Below are positions 8,003 through 16,214 of a DNA stretch of 64,000 nt, one piece after another; position 1 is the stretch's first letter; every line of letters starts with the position of its first letter. The stretch comes from Streptomyces leeuwenhoekii (GTDB lineage: Bacteria > Actinomycetota > Actinomycetes > Streptomycetales > Streptomycetaceae): assembly GCF_001013905.1 (NCBI RefSeq), contig NZ_LN831790.1, forward strand, positions 7,640,001 through 7,704,000. The letters are read 5' to 3'. The position numbers were made by a program, and so were the translations under genes. The notes under the pieces were generated by a model, which was given only the letters and a program-made list of their open reading frames with translations, was not told the DNA's origin and did no database searches.

Positions 8003-9208
8003 GTGAAGGTAGTCTGCGCCGGGGGCGGGCCCGCCGGTCTGTATCTGTCGATCCTGCTGAAGCGGCAGGATCCGTCCCACGACATCACCGTCTACGAGCG
8101 CAACCCGGAGGGTTCCACGTACGGCTGGGGCGTCACCTACTGGCGCGGGCTGCTCGACCGGCTCCACGAACACGACCCGGAGACGGCGCGGGCCGTCGAG
8201 GAACACTCCGTGCGGTGGAGCGACGGAGTCGCCCACGTACGGGGCATGACGACCCGTCATCGCGGGGACGAGGGCTTCGGCATCGGCCGTCACCGGCTGC
8301 TGGAGATCCTCGCCGCACGGGCCCGGGCGCTCGGCGTACGGCTGGAGTTCGAGCACGAGATCACCGAACCGCCCGAGGCCGACCTCGTGGTGGCGGCCGA
8401 CGGGGTCCGCAGCACGCTGCGTACGCGGTACGCCGGTCACTTCGGCACCGAGGTCCAGGCCGGTCGCAACCCCTACATCTGGCTCGGCACCACCAAGGTC
8501 TTCGACTCCTTCACCTTCGCCTTCCGGGAGACCGGCCACGGCTGGATCTGGATCTACGGCTACGGCTACAGCCCCGAGCGCAGCACCTGCGTCGTCGAAT
8601 GCGCCCCCGAGACCTGGACCGGTCTCGGTCTGGACCGGGCGGGGGAGGCGGACGGACAGGCGCTGCTGGCGCAGATCTTCGCCGACGTGCTCGACGGCCA
8701 CCCGCTGACCGGCCGCTCCGCACCGGACGGCAGCGCCCCGTGGCTCACCTTCCGCACCCTCACCAACCGCACCTGGTTCCGCGACAACCTGGTGCTGCTC
8801 GGCGACGCCGCCCACACCACGCACTACTCCGTCGGCGCCGGCACCACCCTCGCCCTGGAGGACGCCATCGCCCTGGCCCGCGCCCTGCGCGAGCAGCCGG
8901 CGCTGCCGCAGGCCCTCGCCCGCTACGAGCGGGAACGCGTCCGCGCGCTGCTGCCCACGCAGAGCGCGGCACGCTACAGCGCCCAGTGGTACGAGAACCT
9001 GCCGCGCTACATCGGCCTGCCGCCGGAGCAGATGTTCGCCCTGCTCGGCCAGCGCCACTCGCCGCTGCTGCCGTACGTCCCGCCGCAGCTCTACTACCGC
9101 ATCGACCGGGCGGCCGGACGGCTGGAGAGTCTGCGCCGGTTCAAGCGCTGGCTGGGGCCGAAGGTCGCCCGGACCGTCCACGCGCGGGCCCTGCCCACCC
9201 GCAGGTAG
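8003..9208 (+). CDS. FAD-dependent aromatic monooxygenase
   Basis: A 401-residue class A flavoprotein monooxygenase. The N-terminal Rossmann motif is KVVCAGGGPAGLYLSIL (residues 2-18), the second FAD motif GDAAHTTHYSVGAGTTLALEDA is at about 267-288, and the mid-protein Asp-Gly motif is VVAADGVRSTLRTRY. The GWGVTYWRGLLDRL segment resembles the monooxygenase halves of salicylyl-CoA or aminobenzoyl-CoA hydroxylases. Expected chemistry is NAD(P)H-dependent ring hydroxylation; the substrate cannot be inferred. The GTG at 8003 starts exactly at the Rossmann strand. No pathway neighbours are visible. Confidence 0.85.
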   Translation: MKVVCAGGGPAGLYLSILLKRQDPSHDITVYERNPEGSTYGWGVTYWRGLLDRLHEHDPETARAVEEHSVRWSDGVAHVRGMTTRHRGDEGFGIGRHRLLEILAARARALGVRLEFEHEITEPPEADLVVAADGVRSTLRTRYAGHFGTEVQAGRNPYIWLGTTKVFDSFTFAFRETGHGWIWIYGYGYSPERSTCVVECAPETWTGLGLDRAGEADGQALLAQIFADVLDGHPLTGRSAPDGSAPWLTFRTLTNRTWFRDNLVLLGDAAHTTHYSVGAGTTLALEDAIALARALREQPALPQALARYERERVRALLPTQSAARYSAQWYENLPRYIGLPPEQMFALLGQRHSPLLPYVPPQLYYRIDRAAGRLESLRRFKRWLGPKVARTVHARALPTRR

Positions 9209-9280
9209 GGCCGGGCCCCGGGCGCCCGCCACGCCGGTCCCGGCGCACCGGGCGGCCGGGGCGGATGTCAGACTTCCGCC

Positions 9281-10264
9281 ATGGAAGAGCGCACATTCGC
9301 ACGGTCCGGTCAGCAGGCGTCAGTGGTCGGTCTCGGCACCTGGCAGCTCGGCGCCGACTGGGGCGACATCGACAGCAGGGAAGCCCTCGCGGTACTGGAG
9401 GCGGCGGCCGAGTCGGGGGTCACCTTCTTCGACACGGCCGACGTCTACGGCGACGGACGCAGCGAGGAGACCATCGCCACGTTCCTGCGCGGCCGGCCCG
9501 ACCTGAACGTCCTGGTCGCCACGAAGATGGGCCGCCGGGTCGACCAGATCCCGCAGAACTACGTCCTGGAGAACTTCCGCGCGTGGAACGACCGTTCCCG
9601 CCGCAACCTCGGTGTCGACCGCATCGACCTGGTGCAGCTCCACTGCCCGCCGACGCCCGTCTACTCGGCGGACGAGGTGTTCGACGCCCTGGACACCCTG
9701 GTCGAGGAGGAGCGCGTCGCCGCGTACGGCGTCAGCGTGGAGACCTGCGCGGAGGCGCTCACCGCCATCGCCCGGCCCCATGTGGCCAGTGTCCAGATCA
9801 TCCTCAACCCGTTCCGGATGAAGCCGCTGCGCGAGGTCCTGCCGGCGGCCCGCGAGGCGGGCGTCGGCATCATCGCCCGCGTGCCGCTCGCCTCCGGCCT
9901 GCTGTCCGGGAAGTACACCAAGGACACGGTCTTCGCCGCCAACGACCACCGCACCTTCAACCGGCACGGGGAGGCGTTCGACCAGGGCGAGACCTTCTCC
10001 GGCGTCGACTTCGCCACCGGTGTGGAGGCCGCCGCGGAGTTCGCCGCGCTCGCTCCCGAGGGATACACCCCGGCCCAGCTCGCGCTGCGCTGGATCGTCG
10101 AGCAGCCGGGCGTGACCACCGTGATCCCCGGCGCCCGCTCACCGGAACAGGCCCGCGCCAACGCGGCCGCCGCCGCCCTTCCGGAGCTCGCGCCGACGAC
10201 GCTCGCCGCCATCGCTGACCTGTACGACCGGCGGATCAAGGACCAGGTGGAGAGCCGCTGGTAG
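9281..10264 (+). CDS. Aldo/keto reductase
   Basis: A 327-residue AKR (beta/alpha)8 enzyme using NADPH. The catalytic tetrad is recognisable as Asp and Tyr in FFDTADVYGDGRSEE (residues about 48-62), Lys in VATKMGRR and His in DLVQLHCPP. The cofactor-binding C-terminal part includes VIPGARSPEQARANAAAA. It resembles the YajO/Tas-like AKR group that reduces sugar or small carbonyl compounds. Start ATG at 9281. Single gene, ended by a strong hairpin at 10275-10299. Confidence 0.92.
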   Translation: MEERTFARSGQQASVVGLGTWQLGADWGDIDSREALAVLEAAAESGVTFFDTADVYGDGRSEETIATFLRGRPDLNVLVATKMGRRVDQIPQNYVLENFRAWNDRSRRNLGVDRIDLVQLHCPPTPVYSADEVFDALDTLVEEERVAAYGVSVETCAEALTAIARPHVASVQIILNPFRMKPLREVLPAAREAGVGIIARVPLASGLLSGKYTKDTVFAANDHRTFNRHGEAFDQGETFSGVDFATGVEAAAEFAALAPEGYTPAQLALRWIVEQPGVTTVIPGARSPEQARANAAAAALPELAPTTLAAIADLYDRRIKDQVESRW

Positions 10265-10274
10265 GGAGCCCCGC

Positions 10275-10299
10275 GGGCGGGGCCCCGAAGGCCCCGCCC
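10275..10299. terminator. Hairpin terminator after the aldo/keto reductase
   Basis: GGGCGGGGCC (10275-10284), five base loop, GGCCCCGCCC (10290-10299). It sits between convergent genes and its right arm touches the stop codon of the minus-strand gene. Confidence 0.75.
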
Positions 10300-10646
10300 T
10301 ACGGCATCAGGAGCAACTGCCGCTCCTGCTCCTGATCGCCGGAGGCGGCACCCTCCTCACGAGCCGAGAACGCGCGGGACAGGGTCTCGCTCGCTGTCGC
10401 GACGGCCTGCGGGGAGCCCTGCACCGTCACGGTCACCGGCGCGGACAGCCGCCCGGTCTCCGTCGGCGGCGCCCCGGTCGTCTCCGGCGAGTCCGGGGCG
10501 CGGAACGTGGCGGTGCGCACGGTCGCCCGCTCGTCGGCCGGGAGATCGTCCGGCGCCCCGAACACCCCCTCCAGCGCGCGCACCACCGCCCGCGCGTCGT
10601 CGATGCCGCCGCCGCTGAGGGTCACGGTGAGCTGCGTGTGGGACAT
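10299..10646 (-). CDS. Hypothetical protein, 115 aa
   Basis: Not recognised. The product begins SHTQLTVTLSGGGIDDARAV, a beta strand then helix, and has a second similar strand-helix unit near SAPVTVTVQGSPQAVATA. This suggests a duplicated alpha/beta fold. The C-terminus is acidic/Gln-rich (EEGAASGDQEQER). Start ATG 10646 with GGAGG about 9 bp ahead. It diverges from the DUF6328 gene at 10798. No transmembrane segment or signal peptide is seen. Coding status is supported by the RBS and GC3 pattern. Confidence 0.65.
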   Translation of the reverse strand: MSHTQLTVTLSGGGIDDARAVVRALEGVFGAPDDLPADERATVRTATFRAPDSPETTGAPPTETGRLSAPVTVTVQGSPQAVATASETLSRAFSAREEGAASGDQEQERQLLLMP

Positions 10647-10797
10647 CCTGCACGACCTCCTAGGCCTCGGGGCGTCTGTCGCGGTCCGTGTAACCACCGG
10701 ATGATCGCTCAAACGGCACACCGGCGGGGGAGGGCGCACGCACGGGGGGAACCCGGGAGGACGGACGTCACCCAGCCGCGGCAACCGGGAGGACACC

Positions 10798-11295
10798 GTG
10801 TCGGACACGGCAGCGGGCGGAAGCAGACGCCGAGGCCGCAACGAGACCGAGGAGGAGAGAGCCGACCGGATGTGGCAGGAGCTCATCCAGGAGGTCCGCG
10901 TCGCGCAGACGGGCGTGCAGATCCTCTTCGGCTTCCTGCTCACCGTCGTGTTCACACCGAAGTACGACGACCTGGCGGACACGGACCGCATCATCTACAT
11001 CGTGACGGTCGTCCTCGGGGCCGCCGCGACCGGCGCGCTGATCGGACCGGTGTCCCTGCACCGCCTGGTCTCCGGGCGGCGCGTCAAACCCCAGGCGGTG
11101 CGCCTGGCCTCCCGGCTGACCCTGCTCGGCCTGGTGCTGCTGCTCGCCACCACCACCGCTGCGCTGCTGCTGGTCCTCCGCGTCGCCACCGACGACGGCT
11201 TCGTGCCGTATCTGGTCGCGGGCGTGGTCGCCTGGTACCTGCTGTGCTGGTTCGTCCTCCCGTTGTGGACGCGGCACCGGTACACCTCCCGCTGA
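10798..11295 (+). CDS. DUF6328 family membrane protein
   Basis: A 165-residue protein with a charged cytosolic N-terminus (about 1-35, RGRNETEEERADRMWQEL), then VAQTGVQILFGFLLTVVF (first TM), IIYIVTVVLGAAATGALIGP (second) and two further hydrophobic helices (about 105-125 and 137-155). This matches the DUF6328 pattern of a four-helix inner-membrane protein of unknown function. The start is a GTG at 10798 with GGGAGG 6-12 bp upstream. It is followed by a strong inverted repeat. Confidence 0.85.
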   Translation: MSDTAAGGSRRRGRNETEEERADRMWQELIQEVRVAQTGVQILFGFLLTVVFTPKYDDLADTDRIIYIVTVVLGAAATGALIGPVSLHRLVSGRRVKPQAVRLASRLTLLGLVLLLATTTAALLLVLRVATDDGFVPYLVAGVVAWYLLCWFVLPLWTRHRYTSR

Positions 11296-11332
11296 GCGGT
11301 CCGACGGCGGGGCGGGGGAGGGGGTGCGCCGA

Positions 11333-11409
11333 CGCCCGCGCGGCCCTGCCGTCACGGTCCCGTCCACCCCCGTGGGTGTCGGAGCCGTGACGGCAGGGCC
11401 GCGCGGGCG
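11333..11409. terminator. 25 bp perfect inverted repeat, bidirectional terminator
   Basis: Arms 11333-11357 and 11385-11409 are perfectly complementary over 25 bases, with a 27 base loop that can itself fold (CCACCC / GGGTG). It lies between the convergent DUF6328 and ssgA-like genes. No T-run follows, as is usual in Streptomyces. Confidence 0.85.
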
Positions 11410-11420
11410 GGCCGACCGCC

Positions 11421-11846
11421 TCAGCCGCCGGTCATGACCTCGGCCAGGAAGTCGTCCACCCGCACTTCCTCCTGTCCGGCAGGAACGATCTCGTGGGTCT
11501 CCCGCAGGAAGGCCGCGACCGCCGGCGCCCAGACGAAGACCACGGCGTGATGGCGGCTTCCGTCCGGCCGCGGGTCGCCGAGGAACTCCATGCGCAGCTC
11601 CTCCCACCGGCCGGTCGAGGCCGGGTGCAGCCGTACGTCGCCCATGCCGACCGGACGGGACAGGCCGTCGCCGAGCATGTCGCGGTCGAGCGTCCACCGG
11701 GCGAGGACGCGGCCGTCATGGCTGAACAGGAAGGTGACGGCGAACGGGTCGGCCGCGTCGTAGCTCAGGTGGGCGAGCACGGGGCAGCGGTCCGTGTCAC
11801 CGGCCTGCAGTTGTACCACCAGGGTCGTGTGCGTGAAGGACTTCAC
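11421..11846 (-). CDS. SsgA-like sporulation/cell-division regulator (SALP)
   Basis: A 141-residue SsgA-family protein. It has the recognisable core LSYDAADPFAVTFLF, then W(T)LDRDML, GMGDVRLHPAS and VFVWAPAVAAFLRETHEIVPAGQE. SALPs are restricted to morphologically complex actinomycetes and control septum placement or peptidoglycan events in sporulation. The paralogue identity (SsgA to SsgG) cannot be fixed from sequence alone. The start is a GTG at 11846 with GGAGG 7 bp upstream. The promoter-like sequence at 11894-11917 is of the sigma-B type, which would tie this protein to stress control. Confidence 0.93.
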   Translation of the reverse strand: MKSFTHTTLVVQLQAGDTDRCPVLAHLSYDAADPFAVTFLFSHDGRVLARWTLDRDMLGDGLSRPVGMGDVRLHPASTGRWEELRMEFLGDPRPDGSRHHAVVFVWAPAVAAFLRETHEIVPAGQEEVRVDDFLAEVMTGG

Positions 11847-11893
11847 GAAAGGGCCTCCGAGGAGTCCGAGGGGAACGGACGTAGGGCCCTCTA

Positions 11894-11917
11894 GTACCCC
11901 GTCTTCGCCCACCATGC
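11894..11917 (-). promoter_or_regulatory. Sigma-B-type promoter for the ssgA-like gene
   Basis: Minus strand: GCAT (11917-11914), 14 bp, GGGTAC (11899-11894). Both hexamer and spacing fit GNNT-N14-16-GGGTAC. It would give a leader of about 40 bases. Confidence 0.65.
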
Positions 11918-11974
11918 TCGGCCGCGCGGGTGATTGCCTCTCCACACCCCGGCCGCGGGGGCGTGCGGGCCGGT

Positions 11975-12946
11975 TCAGCCCAGGGCGTCGCGCAGCGCCG
12001 GCAGCAGCGTCTTCTCCGCCCAGTCGAGGAACGCCGACTGCGTCTCCCCGCCGATCTGCACCAGGGCGATCTCGGTGAACCCGGCCTCCGCGTAGGGGCG
12101 TACGGCCTCCACGAAGACCTCCGGGTCGTCGCCGCACGGAATCGACTCGGCCACGTCGTCGGGTGTGACGAACTGGGTCGCCCCCTCGAAGGAGTCCGGG
12201 TGCGGAAGTTCGGAATTCACCTTCCAGCCGTTGCCGAACCAGCGGAACTGGGCGTGGGCCCGCTTGACCGCCGCGTCCCGGTCGGGGTCGTAGCTCACCG
12301 GGAGCTGCCCCACCCGCGGCTTGCCGGCGCCGCCGTGCCGGTCGAAGGACTCCAGCAGGCCGGACTTGGGCTCCGTGGCGATCACCAGATCGCCCAGCCT
12401 GCCCGCCAGCGCGCAGGAACGCTCACCGGAGACCGCGATGCCGATGGGCGGCGGGCTGTCCGGGAGGTCCCACAGGCGTGCCGACTCCACGTCGAAGTGC
12501 GTGCCGCGGCGGTTGACGTGCCCGCCCTCGAACAGGGCGCGGATGATCTCGACGGCCTCCTCCAGCATCTCGTGCCGTACGTCGACCGACGGCCAGCCGC
12601 CGCCCACGACGTGCTCGTTCAGGTTCTCGCCCGAACCCAGCCCCAGCCGGAACCGTCCCTCGGACAGCAGTTGCAGCGTCGCCGCCTTCTGCGCCACGAC
12701 CGCCGGGTGGTACCGGAACGTCGGACACGTCACGTACGTCATCAGCGGGATGCGCGAGGTCGCCTGCGCCGCCGCCCCCAGCACGCTCCACGCGTACGGC
12801 GCATGGCCCTGGGAACGCAGCCACGGGAAGTAGTGGTCCGAGGTCACCGAGAAGTCGAACCCCACTTCCTCGGCCCGCACCACATGGTCGACGAGTTCAC
12901 GGGGACCGGCCTGCTCGGTCATCATCGTGTATCCGATTTGCACCAT
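11975..12946 (-). CDS. LLM-class F420-dependent oxidoreductase (TIGR03557-like)
   Basis: A 323-residue luciferase-like (beta/alpha)8 flavin/F420 oxidoreductase: IGYTMMTEQAGPRELVDHVVRAEEVGFDF at the N-terminus, SDHYFPWLRSQGHAP, and GRFRLGLGSGENLNEHVVG as the phosphate-binding strand. It resembles F420-dependent glucose-6-phosphate dehydrogenase-like proteins, but the substrate is unknown. The start at 12946 (MVQIGY) fits the family start; there is no strong RBS, so a start seven or eight codons earlier cannot be excluded. The hairpin at 12982-13026 lies upstream. Confidence 0.9.
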   Translation of the reverse strand: MVQIGYTMMTEQAGPRELVDHVVRAEEVGFDFSVTSDHYFPWLRSQGHAPYAWSVLGAAAQATSRIPLMTYVTCPTFRYHPAVVAQKAATLQLLSEGRFRLGLGSGENLNEHVVGGGWPSVDVRHEMLEEAVEIIRALFEGGHVNRRGTHFDVESARLWDLPDSPPPIGIAVSGERSCALAGRLGDLVIATEPKSGLLESFDRHGGAGKPRVGQLPVSYDPDRDAAVKRAHAQFRWFGNGWKVNSELPHPDSFEGATQFVTPDDVAESIPCGDDPEVFVEAVRPYAEAGFTEIALVQIGGETQSAFLDWAEKTLLPALRDALG

Positions 12947-12981
12947 AACCGCCGGGTTCCCGGGTCGCATGAGCGGAAACG

Positions 12982-13026
12982 GCCGGATGCCGCGTCCGTA
13001 CGGGGGAAATCGACGCGGCATCCGGC
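12982..13026. terminator. Hairpin downstream of the dehydratase gene
   Basis: Perfect 15 bp arms at 12982-12996 and 13012-13026 with a 15 base loop. On the minus strand it follows the PLP-enzyme gene and precedes the F420 oxidoreductase gene. Confidence 0.75.
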
Positions 13027-13058
13027 GCCTCCGCGCGGGGCGCGGGCCGGACGGAGGG

Positions 13059-14027
13059 TCAGCGCAGCCCGAAACGGGACGACCACGCCATCACATCGGC
13101 GGTCGTCGCGTTGCCCCCGCACACCACCATCCCGATCCGCGCCCCCTCGCCCACCCGCTCCACCACCCGCCGGGCGGCGGGCAGGAGACAGCCGGTGGCG
13201 GGCTCCGTCCACACCTTCGCGTGGTCGGCGAGGTCGAGGACGCCGCGCACGGCCTCCCGGTCCGGCACCACGAGCACGTCGGCGACCAGGCCGGCCACAT
13301 GGTCGTAGGTCAGCCGGGAGACGGCGGGCGCGCTGAGCGTGGAGACGATCGACGACAGGGGGACCGGCACCGGACCGCCCGCCGCCAGTGCCCGCGACAT
13401 CGCCTCGGCGCCCTCGGTCTCCACCCCCCAGACCCGCACGCCGGGCCGACGGGCCCGCAGCGCCGCCGCCACACCGGCGATCAGCCCGCCGCCCCCGACG
13501 CTGACGAGCACGTCGGTCACGTCGTCGGCGTCGTCGGTGAACTCCAGTCCGACGGTGCCCTGTCCGGCGATCACCACGGGGTCGTCGAAGGGGTGCACCA
13601 GTGTCAGCCCCTCCTGCCGCAGCCGGTCCGCGAGGTCGAAGGCCCCGGCCATGCCGTCGGTCAGCCGCACCGACGCGCCGGCGCCCTCGGCGATCTCCAC
13701 GGCACGGGCGGGCGCCGAGCGGGGCATGACGACCGTCGCCTTGACGTCGAGGGCGGCGGCCATGACCGCCAGGGCGATCCCGTGGTTGCCGCCGCTGACC
13801 GCCACCACCCCGGCGGACCGCTCGGCCCCGCCGAGCGACAGCAGCTTGGCGGCCGCGCCGCGCGCCTTGAAGGAGCCGGTGCGCTGGAGCAGTTCCAGCT
13901 TGGCGGTGACCGGTACGCCGAGCAGCGCGGACAGCCCCTGACTCGGCACGGTCGGGGTGCGCACCACGTGTCCCGCGATCCGCTCGGCCGCGGCTTCGAT
14001 CTCGGTGATCCCGATCAAGGCAGTCAT
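13059..14027 (-). CDS. Threonine/serine dehydratase-like PLP enzyme
   Basis: A 322-residue fold-type II PLP enzyme. The Schiff-base Lys is in TGSFKARGA (about residue 54). The phosphate loop is SVGGGGLIAGVAAAL, and the Asn/Gly cofactor segment is VSGGNHGIALA. It should deaminate threonine or serine to a 2-oxo acid (or act as a serine racemase-like enzyme). It lacks the C-terminal regulatory ACT domain of biosynthetic IlvA, so a catabolic or racemase role is likelier. Start ATG at 14027 with GGAAGGG nearby. No amino acid biosynthesis neighbours. Confidence 0.9.
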   Translation of the reverse strand: MTALIGITEIEAAAERIAGHVVRTPTVPSQGLSALLGVPVTAKLELLQRTGSFKARGAAAKLLSLGGAERSAGVVAVSGGNHGIALAVMAAALDVKATVVMPRSAPARAVEIAEGAGASVRLTDGMAGAFDLADRLRQEGLTLVHPFDDPVVIAGQGTVGLEFTDDADDVTDVLVSVGGGGLIAGVAAALRARRPGVRVWGVETEGAEAMSRALAAGGPVPVPLSSIVSTLSAPAVSRLTYDHVAGLVADVLVVPDREAVRGVLDLADHAKVWTEPATGCLLPAARRVVERVGEGARIGMVVCGGNATTADVMAWSSRFGLR

Positions 14028-14112
14028 CCCTTCCGGCGCGGGCGGAGATCCGCACCGGCTGGCAGCCTTACCCGCCGGTTGCCGGCGGTCAACTCCCTTC
14101 CGGAACCGGCGT

Positions 14113-14151
14113 GACCGGCCCCCGCTTTCGGAGGCGGCGCCCCGGCCGGTC
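14113..14151 (-). terminator. Hairpin downstream of the AIM24 gene
   Basis: GACCGGCC at 14113-14120 pairs with GGCCGGTC at 14144-14151, with further G/C pairing inside. It abuts the AIM24 stop codon. Confidence 0.5.
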
Positions 14152-14829
14152 TCAGTGCTGCTGCGCCTTCGGCGGGGTCGCCTCGCTCGGCCGGACGACG
14201 ACGTACCCCTGCCCCTGGAGCATCAGTTGCACGGCCTCGCCCGAACCGCCGCGCAGCATGGAGCCGAGCGACTGCGAGCGGTGCAGGGAGGTGTGCAGGC
14301 CCGCCGTCCAGCCGACGACGGCGTCCGTGTCGACGTACACCGGGTCCTGCTGCGAGACGGGGATCACCAGCGGGTTGCCCTCGCACACCAGACCCAGCCG
14401 GCCGTGCCCGGTGAAGACGCTGTTGAACAGGCCGCCGCCCGCGATGCCGCCGCCCTTGACGGTCGCGATGCGGTAGGACAGCGACGCGTCGAAACACAGG
14501 ACGTTGCGGCCGTTGACGGTGAACTCGTCCCCGGGGTCGACCTCGACGACGAAGCAGTTCTGCGCCTCGTGCGCGAACCAGGCCTCGCCCCGGCCGCGCA
14601 CCGCCATCAGCGGCAGCCCTTCCCCGGTGACGGCGCGCTTGAGCATGCCGCCCACCCCCTGGCCCTTGCGCTCGAACCGCAGATCGCCGCGGTAGGCGAC
14701 CATCGCGCCCTGCCGGGCGAACATCTCGCCGTCGACCGTGTACCGGATGCACTTGGCGTTCTGCGCCGTCATGCCCGGCGCGGTGGCCGGCTGCACCATG
14801 TGCTCGCTGGAAAAAAGTTCACCCTTCAT
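14152..14829 (-). CDS. AIM24 family protein
   Basis: A 225-residue AIM24 (TRAP-like beta-sandwich) protein: CIRYTVDGEMFARQGAMVAY, GGMLKRAVTGEGLPLMAVRG, and GRLGLVCEGNPLVIPVSQQDPVYVDTDAVVGW. The family is widespread and thought to bind or organise membranes or stress proteins, but has no enzymatic assignment. Start ATG 14829 (MKGELFSSEHMVQ); an upstream ATG has no RBS. C-terminus is Gln/His-rich. Stand-alone gene. Confidence 0.9.
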   Translation of the reverse strand: MKGELFSSEHMVQPATAPGMTAQNAKCIRYTVDGEMFARQGAMVAYRGDLRFERKGQGVGGMLKRAVTGEGLPLMAVRGRGEAWFAHEAQNCFVVEVDPGDEFTVNGRNVLCFDASLSYRIATVKGGGIAGGGLFNSVFTGHGRLGLVCEGNPLVIPVSQQDPVYVDTDAVVGWTAGLHTSLHRSQSLGSMLRGGSGEAVQLMLQGQGYVVVRPSEATPPKAQQH

Positions 14830-14932
14830 ACCGGCATCCTGTCCCGGAGGGTCCCGTTCCGCCAAGATCGCCCCGCGGCGGGCCCGTTGCCCGCCCTCGG
14901 GAGCCGTCGCCGACCGCCGCCCGGCCGCTCGG

Positions 14933-16204
14933 TCACTCCTTCGCCGGCCGCGGTGGCCGCGGGACCTTGGGCAGGACGTTGCGGACGTAGTCCGCGACGG
15001 CGGCGTCCAGACCGATGTCGTGCTGGGCCCGCTCCGACAGGTACCAGCGGTGTTCCAGCACCTCGTGGTAGATCTCGGCCGGGTCCATGGTGCCGCGCAG
15101 CTCCGGTGGCACCGCCCGCACGGTGGGCCGGAACACCTCCCGCACCCAGCGGTGCGCCAGGACCTCCGGCCGGGCGCCCCGGACGTCCCCCCGGTCCGTG
15201 CGGAGCCGCGAGCCCGGGGCCGGGTCGCCCGGGGCGTAGTCGTCCTGGGTGGCCATCCAGCTCTCCAGGTCGTTCAGCAACCGCCGGGCCTGGTTCTCCT
15301 CGGTGTCCAGGCCGGTCAGGCGCAGCAACTGCCGCTGGTGGTGCCCGGCGTCGACGACCTTGGGCACGAAGGTGACCGTGTCGCCGTTCGACGCGTGCTC
15401 GATCTGCATCTCGGCGACGTCGAAACCGAGGTCGTTGAGCCGCCGTATCCGGCGCTCTATGTAGTGGTACTTGCCCGCCGGGTAGACGGAGGTGCGGGTC
15501 AGCTCCTCCCACAGGCCGTGGTAGCGGGCGCAGATCTCGGTGCCGAACTCGATCGGGTCGACGGAGGGGTGCAGCGCGCCGGACGCCTCCAGGTCGAGCA
15601 GCTCGCCGCTGATGTTCACCCGGGCCAGATCGAGGTCGTACTCTCGCTGACCGGTGCTCAGGCGCGGGTGCAGCTCGCCCGTCTCGGCGTCGACGAGATA
15701 GGCGGCGTAGGCGCCCGCGTCGCGCCGGAAGAGCGTGTTGGACAGGGAGCAGTCGCCCCAGGCGAACCCGGCCAGGTGCAGCCGCACCAGCAGGACGGCG
15801 AGGGCGTCCATGAGACGGTGCATGGTGGCCGGGCGCAGGGTGGTCTCGAACATCGACCGGTAGGGCATCGAACCGCCGAGGTGCCGGGTGACCAGCACCG
15901 GTTCCAGCGGCTCGCCGGTGATGCCGGTGCGCCCGGTGACCACGGCCAGCGGGTCCACGGCGGGGATGCCCAGCCGGTCCAGGGCGCGCAACAGCTCGTA
16001 CTCGCGCAGCGCGGGCCGCTCCGCGAGCTCCTTGACGGCGATCACCTCGGTGCCGGCGCGGGCGTAGCGGACGACGTGGCGCGAGATGCCGCGGGGCAGG
16101 GGTACCAGGTACTTCTCCGGCCACTCCTCCAGAGGGAGCTGCCAGGGCAGTTCGAGCAGCACCGCGGGGTGCTCCGGATTGGTGGCGCTGATCTGCAAGG
16201 CCAT
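14933..16204 (-). CDS. DUF4032 domain protein, kinase-like fold
   Basis: A 423-residue protein. Residues about 30-200 resemble the lipopolysaccharide-kinase/aminoglycoside-kinase fold: EVIAVKELAERPALREYELL with the Lys/Glu pair, RLHLAGFAWGDCSLSNTLFRRD as a catalytic-loop-like HxxGxxxGDxxxxN motif, and YLVDAETGELHP as the DFG-like strand. The C-terminal half (YHYIERRIRRLNDLGFDVAEM ... EHRWYLSERAQHDIGL) is the DUF4032 signature. The substrate is unknown. It is second in an apparent operon with the MBL-fold gene, 10 bp downstream of that gene's stop. Confidence 0.88.
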   Translation of the reverse strand: MALQISATNPEHPAVLLELPWQLPLEEWPEKYLVPLPRGISRHVVRYARAGTEVIAVKELAERPALREYELLRALDRLGIPAVDPLAVVTGRTGITGEPLEPVLVTRHLGGSMPYRSMFETTLRPATMHRLMDALAVLLVRLHLAGFAWGDCSLSNTLFRRDAGAYAAYLVDAETGELHPRLSTGQREYDLDLARVNISGELLDLEASGALHPSVDPIEFGTEICARYHGLWEELTRTSVYPAGKYHYIERRIRRLNDLGFDVAEMQIEHASNGDTVTFVPKVVDAGHHQRQLLRLTGLDTEENQARRLLNDLESWMATQDDYAPGDPAPGSRLRTDRGDVRGARPEVLAHRWVREVFRPTVRAVPPELRGTMDPAEIYHEVLEHRWYLSERAQHDIGLDAAVADYVRNVLPKVPRPPRPAKE

Positions 16205-16214
16205 GCCCCGAACT

